DNA of 64,000 nt from Ligustrum vulgare (lineage: Eukaryota; Streptophyta; Magnoliopsida; Lamiales; Oleaceae): assembly GCA_963555705.1 (NCBI GenBank), contig OY743176.1:38858497-38922496 (forward strand). Reading direction: 5' to 3'. Positions 57,901 through 64,000 of the stretch are shown one piece after another. The notes beneath the pieces are model-generated. The model saw only the letters and a list, made by a program, of their open reading frames with translations. It was not told the DNA's origin and did not search any database. Position 1 is the first letter of the stretch, and the number at the start of each line of letters is the position of its first letter. The position numbers and the translations under genes were made by a program.

Positions 57901-60762
57901 CACATCATCTGTTAGTAGTCAAGTGCCTATTTATCATTCCATGGTTTAGAATGTTACATAACGTTTCAGAAACTACAAATTCAAAAGAAAATATTTTAAA
58001 ACAAGCAGTTATAAACTCGTGTTATGAACAATCGTGCAATTTTTGAAAATACTATTCCGATATTTAAATTTAACCACAGAAGTTATTTGCATAGGAGGAA
58101 AGTCGAAATTACACAAAGTTACCAGGTTTTGTTAGACGTGTTTGATATATGACAGTAATTAAATAAAATTCAATAGTTTTAGGTGTAATCTTAAAAAATG
58201 AAGATACATAGTGAGTTTAAATAATTATTTTTCTCTTTCTTTTCTGTTCGCAACTGAAAATTACATTACTGATTAGATAATTAATTCAGTATAACCGGGT
58301 TTAATTTTTATAACTTCTCGGATTAAGTCTATTATGTATATATTAACGTTTCCTCTAAGCGTCGAAATTCGAAATTCGTAAGAGGTTGACATGTACGGGA
58401 TTCGCACTTTGCATTAGCGTTCTTTGGAATTGTTTCTCTCTTAATAAATTCTAGTCTTTGCATAACTTTTTGCATTTCAAGTTCACGGTAATCAATCATC
58501 TAAATTTTGTTAATTTTATATTTTAACATTTTTTTCTTTGTTTTTAAAGCAATTAAAGAATTTTCCAGGGAAATCTTGAAACGGATAAACCCTGAACTTT
58601 CTTTGTTATTTGCCATCAGTTTTCTTTTATGAATGATCATTTACTATTTTTTTTTTTATACAAAAATACCACTATTGCTGTTAATTTTCTATAATGAAAA
58701 ATAAACACGGTGACCAATTTAAATTTCATGTTTCGAAGTTAGGAAACTGACAATTTCTGTTAATTCTACTAATAAAATCTTTGAGAAGTTAAGGTTCTCG
58801 ATTTGTGATGGAAAATCCATCCCCGGTAATACTCGAGGTAACCTCCGACGAACAGGCCTGTTTTTGGAGACACTAGAAAAGATGGCTGTGACAGCGGCTG
58901 AGATGTTGAAGATAATTGTTTGTTGTCGACGTTATTGGCTGTTGTGGAGGCAAATGCAGATGATTCCGACGAAATACTGGATGTGACACATGGTATTCAA
59001 AACACTGAAGAATGACACATTCCCCGTTCGAACCCGTTTTGAAAATTCCGTCGACGATGATTGTATAATTTTGGATGGGAGCACGGATAAGCTGTTGGCA
59101 GTTGAAGCACATCATCTGTTAGTAGTCAAGTGCCTATTTATCATTCCATGGTTTAGAATGTTACATAACGTTTCAGAAACTACAAATTCAAAAGAAAATA
59201 TTTTAAAACAAGCAGTTATAAACTCGTGTTATGAACAATCGTGCAATTTCTTGTTATTTTTGCAGAGGCCAATATATATATAGAGAATCTTACATATATG
59301 TTAAGAAGTAGATTAGATTGAAAACGTGGCTTTGTAGTTGCAACTACAATAAAAAATAGTAATTAAAAAGGAAAATCTCTCAGAATTTTTTCCAATAAGA
59401 TATATTTAAGAGCATTACACAAAACTCATATCCATGATGATTCGGTAATTATTATTAAGGTTGTATCAACTCATTGAATTTTAGTTTTGCATATACTTTG
59501 ATGAGTGTTAGTTTGATAGCGTGGGGTCAAATGAGTGACTTCGTGATGGCAATTTTTGAAAATATTATTCCGGTATTTAAATTTAACCACAGAAGTTATT
59601 TGCATAGGAGGAAAGTCGAAATTACACAAAGTTACCAGGTTTTGTTAGACGTGTTTGATATATGACAGTAATTAAATAAAATTCAATAGTTTTAGGTGTA
59701 ATCTTAAAAAATGAAGATACATAGTGAGTTTAAATAATTATTTTTCTCTTTCTTTTCTGTTCGCAACTGAAAATTACATTACTGATTAGATAATTAATTC
59801 AGTATAACCGGGTTTAATTTTTATAACTTCTCGGATTAAGTCTATTATGTATATATTAACGTTTCCTCTAAGCGTCGAAATTCGAAATTCGTAAGAGGTT
59901 GACATGTACGGGATTCGCACATTGCATTAGCGTTCTTTGGAATTGTTTCTCTCTTAATAAATTCTAGTCTTTGCATAACTTTTTGCATTTCAAGTTCACG
60001 GTAATCAATCATCTAAATTTTGTTAATTTTATATTTTAACATTTTTTTCTTTGTTTTTAAAGCAATTAAAGAATTTTCCAGGGAAATCTTGAAACGGATA
60101 AACCCTGAACTTTCTTTGTTATTTGCCATCAGTTTTCTTTTATGAATGATCATTTACTATTTTTTTTTTTATACAAAAATACCACTATTGCTGTTAAATT
60201 TCTATAATGAAAAATAAACACAGTGACCAATTTAAATTTCATGTTTCGAAGTTAGGAAACTGACAATTTCTGTTAATTCTACTAATAAAATCTTTGAGAA
60301 GTTAAGGTTCTCGATTTGTGATGGAAAATCCATCCCCGGTAATACTCGAGGTAACCTCCGACGAACAGGCCTGTTTTTGGAGACACTAGAAAAGATGGCT
60401 GTGACAGCGGCTGAGATGTTGAAGATAATTGTTTGTTGTCGACGTTATTGGCTGTTGTGGAGGCAAATGCAGATGATTCCGACGAAATACTGGATGTGAC
60501 ACATGGTATTCAAAACACTGAAGAATGACACATTCCCCGTTCGAACCCGTTTTGAAAATTCCGTCGACGATGATTGTATAATTTTGGATGGGAGCACGGA
60601 TAAGCTGTTGGCAGTTGAAGCACATCATCTGTTAGTAGTCAAGTGCCTATTTATCATTCCATGGTTTAGAATGTTACATAACGTTTCAGAAACTACAAAT
60701 TCAAAAGAAAATATTTTAAAACAAGCAGTTATAAACTCGTGTTATGAACAATCGTGCAATTT
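42921..60762 (+). repeat. Seven short monomers sharing one 306-bp deletion
   Basis: In short units GTGCAATTT joins directly to TTGAAAATACTATTCC. In long units the 7-mer GCAATTT occurs twice, 306 bp apart (for example 45334 and 45640), and the deletion runs exactly from one to the other. Junctions lie at 42921, 44128, 46847, 49568, 52290, 58036 and 60756. All short units also have C in ATACTATTCC where long units have T, so the deletion arose once and was copied. Confidence 0.93.
45081..53242 (+). repeat. Higher-order repeat: three copies of a 2.72-kb long+short dimer
   Basis: Dimers begin at landmarks 45081, 47801 and 50523 (periods 2720, 2722 and 2720). Each long unit has private bases (TTGTCCACGTTATTGG and ATAACCTGGTTT). 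Each short unit has TTGTCGACG and ATAACCGGGTTT. Poly-T tails differ consistently too (TTTCTATAC after long, TTTTATAC after short), as do AATATACACAATG and AATAAACACAGTG. Matching positions in successive dimers agree better than neighbouring monomers do, which is the definition of a higher-order repeat. Confidence 0.88.
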
Positions 60763-61526
60763 TTGAAAATACTATTCCGGTATTTAAATTTAACCACAGA
60801 AGTTATTTGCATAGGAGGAAAGTCGAAATTACACAAAGTTACCAGGTTTTGTTAGACGTGTTTGATATATGACAGTAATTAAATAAAATTCAATAGTTTT
60901 AGGTGTAATCTTAAAAAATGAAGATACATAGTGAGTTTAAATAATTATTTTTCTCTTTCTTTTCTGTTCGCAACTGAAAATTACATTACTGATTAGATAA
61001 TTAATTCAGTATAACCGGGTTTAATTTTTATAACTTCTCGGATTAAGTCTATTATGTATATATTAACGTTTCCTCTAAGCGTCGAAATTCGAAATTCGTA
61101 AGAGGTTGACATGTACAGGATTCGCACATTGCATTAGCGTTCTTTGGAATTGTTTCTCTCTTAATAAATTCTAGTCTTTGCATAACTTTTTGCATTTCAA
61201 GTTCACGGTAATCAATCATCTAAATTTTGTTAATTTTATATTTTAACATTTTTTTCTTTGTTTTTAAAGCAATTAAAGAATTTTCCAGGGAAATCTTGAA
61301 ACGGATAAACGCTGAACTTACTTTGTTATTTGCCATCAGTTTTCTTTTATGAATGATCATTTACTATTTTTTTTTTATACAAAAATACCACTATTGCTGT
61401 TAATTTTCTATAATGAAAAATAAACACAGTGACCAATTTAAATTTCATGTTTCGAAGTTAGGAAACTGAAAATTTCTGTTAATTCTACTAATAAAATCTT
61501 TGAGAAGTTAAGGTTCTCGATTTGTG

Positions 61527-61830
61527 ATGGAAAATCCTTCCCCGGTAATACTCAAGGTAACCTCCGACGAAGAGGCCTGTTTTGGAGACACTAGAAAAGA
61601 TGGCTGTGACAGCGGCTGAGATGTTGAAGATAATTGTTTGTTATCGATTTTATTGGCTGATGTGGAGGCAAATGCAGATGATTCCGACGAAATACTGGAT
61701 GTGACACATGGTATTCAAAACACTGAAGAATGACACATTCCCCGTTCGAACCCGTTTTGAAAATTCGGTCGACGATGATTGTATAATTTTGGATGGGAGC
61801 ACGGATAAGCTGTTGGCAGTTGAAGCACAT
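61527..61830 (+). pseudogene. Decayed protein-coding exon inside the satellite monomer (best-preserved unit)
   Basis: In this unit the plus strand reads an acidic N-terminus-like frame from ATG 61527: MENPSPVILKVTSDEEACFG, then DTRKDGCDSG and a stop at 61617-61619. The same frame goes on past the stop with NCLLSKLLADVEANADDSDE to about 61730. One frame over, RFENSVDDDCIILDG continues to about 61825. Other units have an extra T or an A in the TGTTTTGGAGAC stretch that breaks the frame earlier. Base composition here is nearer coding DNA than in the rest of the unit. I do not recognise the parent gene. Confidence 0.45.
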
Positions 61831-64000
61831 CATCTGTTAGTAGTCAAGTGCCTATTTATCATTCCATGGTTTAGAATGTTACATAACGTTTCAGAAACTA
61901 CAAATTCAAAAGAAAATATTTTAAAACAATCAGTTATAAACACGTGTTATGAACAATCGTGCAATTTCTTGTTATTTTTGCAGAGGACAATATATATATA
62001 GAGAATCTTACATATATGTTAAGAAGTAGATTAGATTGAAAACGTGGCTTTGTAGTTGCAACTATAATAAAAAATAGTAATTAAAAAGGAGAATCTCTCA
62101 GAATTTTTTCCAATAAGATATATTTAAGAGCATTACACAAAACTCATATCCATGATGATTCGGTAATTATTATTAAGGTTGTATCAACTCATTGAATTTT
62201 AGTTTTGCATATACTTTGATGAGTGTTAGTTTGATAGTGTGGGGTCAAATGAGTGACTTCGTGATGGCAATTTTTGAAAATATTATTCCGGTATTTAAAT
62301 TTAACCACAGAAGTTATTTGCATAGGAGGAAAGTCGAAATTACACAAAGTTACCAGGTTTTGTTAGACGTGTTTGATATATGACAGTAATTAAATAAAAT
62401 TCAATAGTTTTAGGTGTAATCTTAAAAAATGAAGAAACATAGTGAGTTTAAATAATTATTTTTCTCTTTCTTTTCTGTTCGCAACTGAAAAATACATTAC
62501 TGATTAGATAATTAATTCAGTATAACCGGGTTTAATTTTTATAACTTCTCGGATTAAGTCTATTATGTATATATTAACGTTTCCTCTAAGCGTCGAAATT
62601 CGAAATTCGTAAGAGGTTGACATGTACGGGATTCGCACATTGCATTAGCGTTCTTTGGAATTGTTTCTCTCTTAATAAATTCTAGTCTTTGCATAACTTT
62701 TTGCATTTCAAGTTCACGGTAATCAATCATCTAAATTTTGTTAATTTTATATTTTAACATTTTTTTCTTTGTTTTTAAAGCAATTTAAGAATTTTCCAGG
62801 GAAATCTTGAAACGGATAAACCCTGAACTTTCTTTGTTATTTGCCATCAGTTTTCTTTTATGAATGATCATTTACTATTTTTTTTTTCTATACAAAAATA
62901 CCACTATTGCTGTTAATTTTCTATAATGAAAAATATACACAGTGACCAATTTAAATTTCATGTTTCGAAGTTAGGAAACTGACAATTTCTGTTAATTCTA
63001 CTAATAAAATCTTTGAGAAGTTAAGGTTCTCGATTTGTGATGGAAAATCCATCCCCGGTAATACTCGAGGTAACCTCCGACGAACAGGCCTGTTTTTGGA
63101 GACACTAGAAAAGATGGTTGTGACAGCGGCTGAGATGTTGAAGATAATTGTTTGTTGTCGACGTTATTGGATAATGTGGAGGCAAATGCAGATGATTCCG
63201 ACGAAATACTGGATGTGACACATGGTATTCAAAACACTGAAGAATGACACATTCCCCGTTCGAACCCGTTTTGAAAATTCCGTCGACGATGATTGTATAA
63301 TTTTGGATGGGAGAACGGATAAGCTGTTGGCAGTTGAAGCACATCATCTGTTAGTAGTCAAGTGCCTATTTATCATTCCATGGTTTAGAATGTTACATAA
63401 CGTTTCAGAAACTACAAATTCAAAAGAAAATATTTTAAAACAAGCAGTTATAAACTCGTGTTATGAACAATCGTGCAATTTCTTGTTATTTTGGCAGAGG
63501 CCAATATATATATAGAGAATCTTACATATATGTTAAGAAGTAGATTAGATTGAAAACGTGGCTTTGTAGTTGCAACTACAATAAAAATTAGTAATTAAAA
63601 AGGAGAATCTCTAAGAATTTTTTCCAATAAGATATATTTAAGAGCATTACACAAAACTCATATCCATGATGATTCGGTAATTATTATTAAGGTTGTATCA
63701 ACTCATTGAATTTTAGTTTTGCATATACTTTGATGAGTGTTAGTTTGATAGCGTGGGGTCAAATGAGTGACTTCGTGATGGCAATTTTTGAAAATATTAT
63801 TCCGGTATTTAAATTTAACCACAGAAGTTATTTGCATATGAGGAAAGTCGAAATTACACAAAGTTACCAGGTTTTGTTAGACGTGTTTGATCTATGACAG
63901 TAATTAAATAAAATTCAATAGTTTTAGGTGTAATCTTAAAAAATGAAGAAACATAGTGAGTTTAAATAATTATTTTTCTCTTTCTTTTCTGTTCGCAACT

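Larger units (their letters stand above)
40140..64000 (+). repeat. Satellite array, subtype B, with long and short monomers (right array)
   Basis: Landmark ATGGTATTCAAAAC at 41154, 42668, 43875, 45081, 46594, 47801, 49315, 50523, 52037, 53243, 54756, 56269, 57783, 58990, 60503, 61708 and 63222. Spacing is either about 1513 bp (long) or about 1207 bp (short). The first bases are the AAGGT duplication and the rest of the unit cut by the outer element. That unit also lost about 31 bp of its poly-T region near 40820. B-type variants are uniform across the array. The unit at 61708 is an outlier: it keeps some A-like bases (CTTCCCCGG, GAAGAGG, CAACTATAAT). The array runs off the right edge. No gene seen. 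Confidence 0.97.

Overview
The window looks like AT-rich nuclear DNA from a flowering plant, probably a eudicot. It has no bacterial operons, rRNA or tRNA genes. Two things dominate: a long head-to-tail satellite with a monomer of about 1.51 kb, and LTR retrotransposons of the plant Ty3/gypsy type inserted into it. The plant call rests on the initiator-Met-tRNA primer binding sites, the TG...CA LTRs with 5-bp target duplications, and a plant-type LOG gene.

Layout. 1-18577: satellite, subtype A, 13 units (the last one interrupted). 18578-20814: solo LTR of 2237 bp with target duplication TAAGC. 20815-22704: satellite, subtype B. 22705-40139: an LTR retrotransposon on the minus strand (the 'outer' element; 2.67-kb LTRs, target duplication AAGGT). 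Its 5' LTR is split by a second, plus-strand LTR retrotransposon at 31126-39366 (the 'inner' element; 1850-bp LTRs that look identical, target duplication GCTGG). 40140-64000: satellite, subtype B, 17 units. Ten are full length (about 1513 bp). Seven are short (about 1207 bp) and share one 306-bp deletion. Long and short units alternate to form a 2.72-kb higher-order repeat. Both arrays run off the window.

The notable system is the cargo of the two retrotransposons. Neither has gag, protease, reverse transcriptase, RNase H or integrase; only a broken C-terminal scrap of pol next to the polypurine tract betrays a Ty3/gypsy ancestor. In place of these genes both carry the same two intact genes, in the same order and antisense to the element's own RNA. 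One encodes a 183-residue basic protein with a cysteine cluster that resembles the nucleic-acid-binding proteins of plant flexiviruses. The other encodes a 217-residue LOG-family cytokinin riboside monophosphate phosphoribohydrolase, the enzyme that makes active cytokinin. The two copies of each gene differ by too many silent and too few replacement changes for neutral decay (hand counts: LOG 10 silent nucleotide changes against 4 replacements; binding protein 16 silent codons against 14 replaced). This suggests that the pair is kept functional within the element family.

An inferred picture: a non-autonomous retrotransposon, mobilised in trans by a full-length relative, carries a virus-like nucleic-acid-binding factor plus a cytokinin-activating enzyme. 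The genes could be read from their own TATA-like promoters or from an antisense LTR promoter with splice signals. All roles beyond sequence resemblance are inference.
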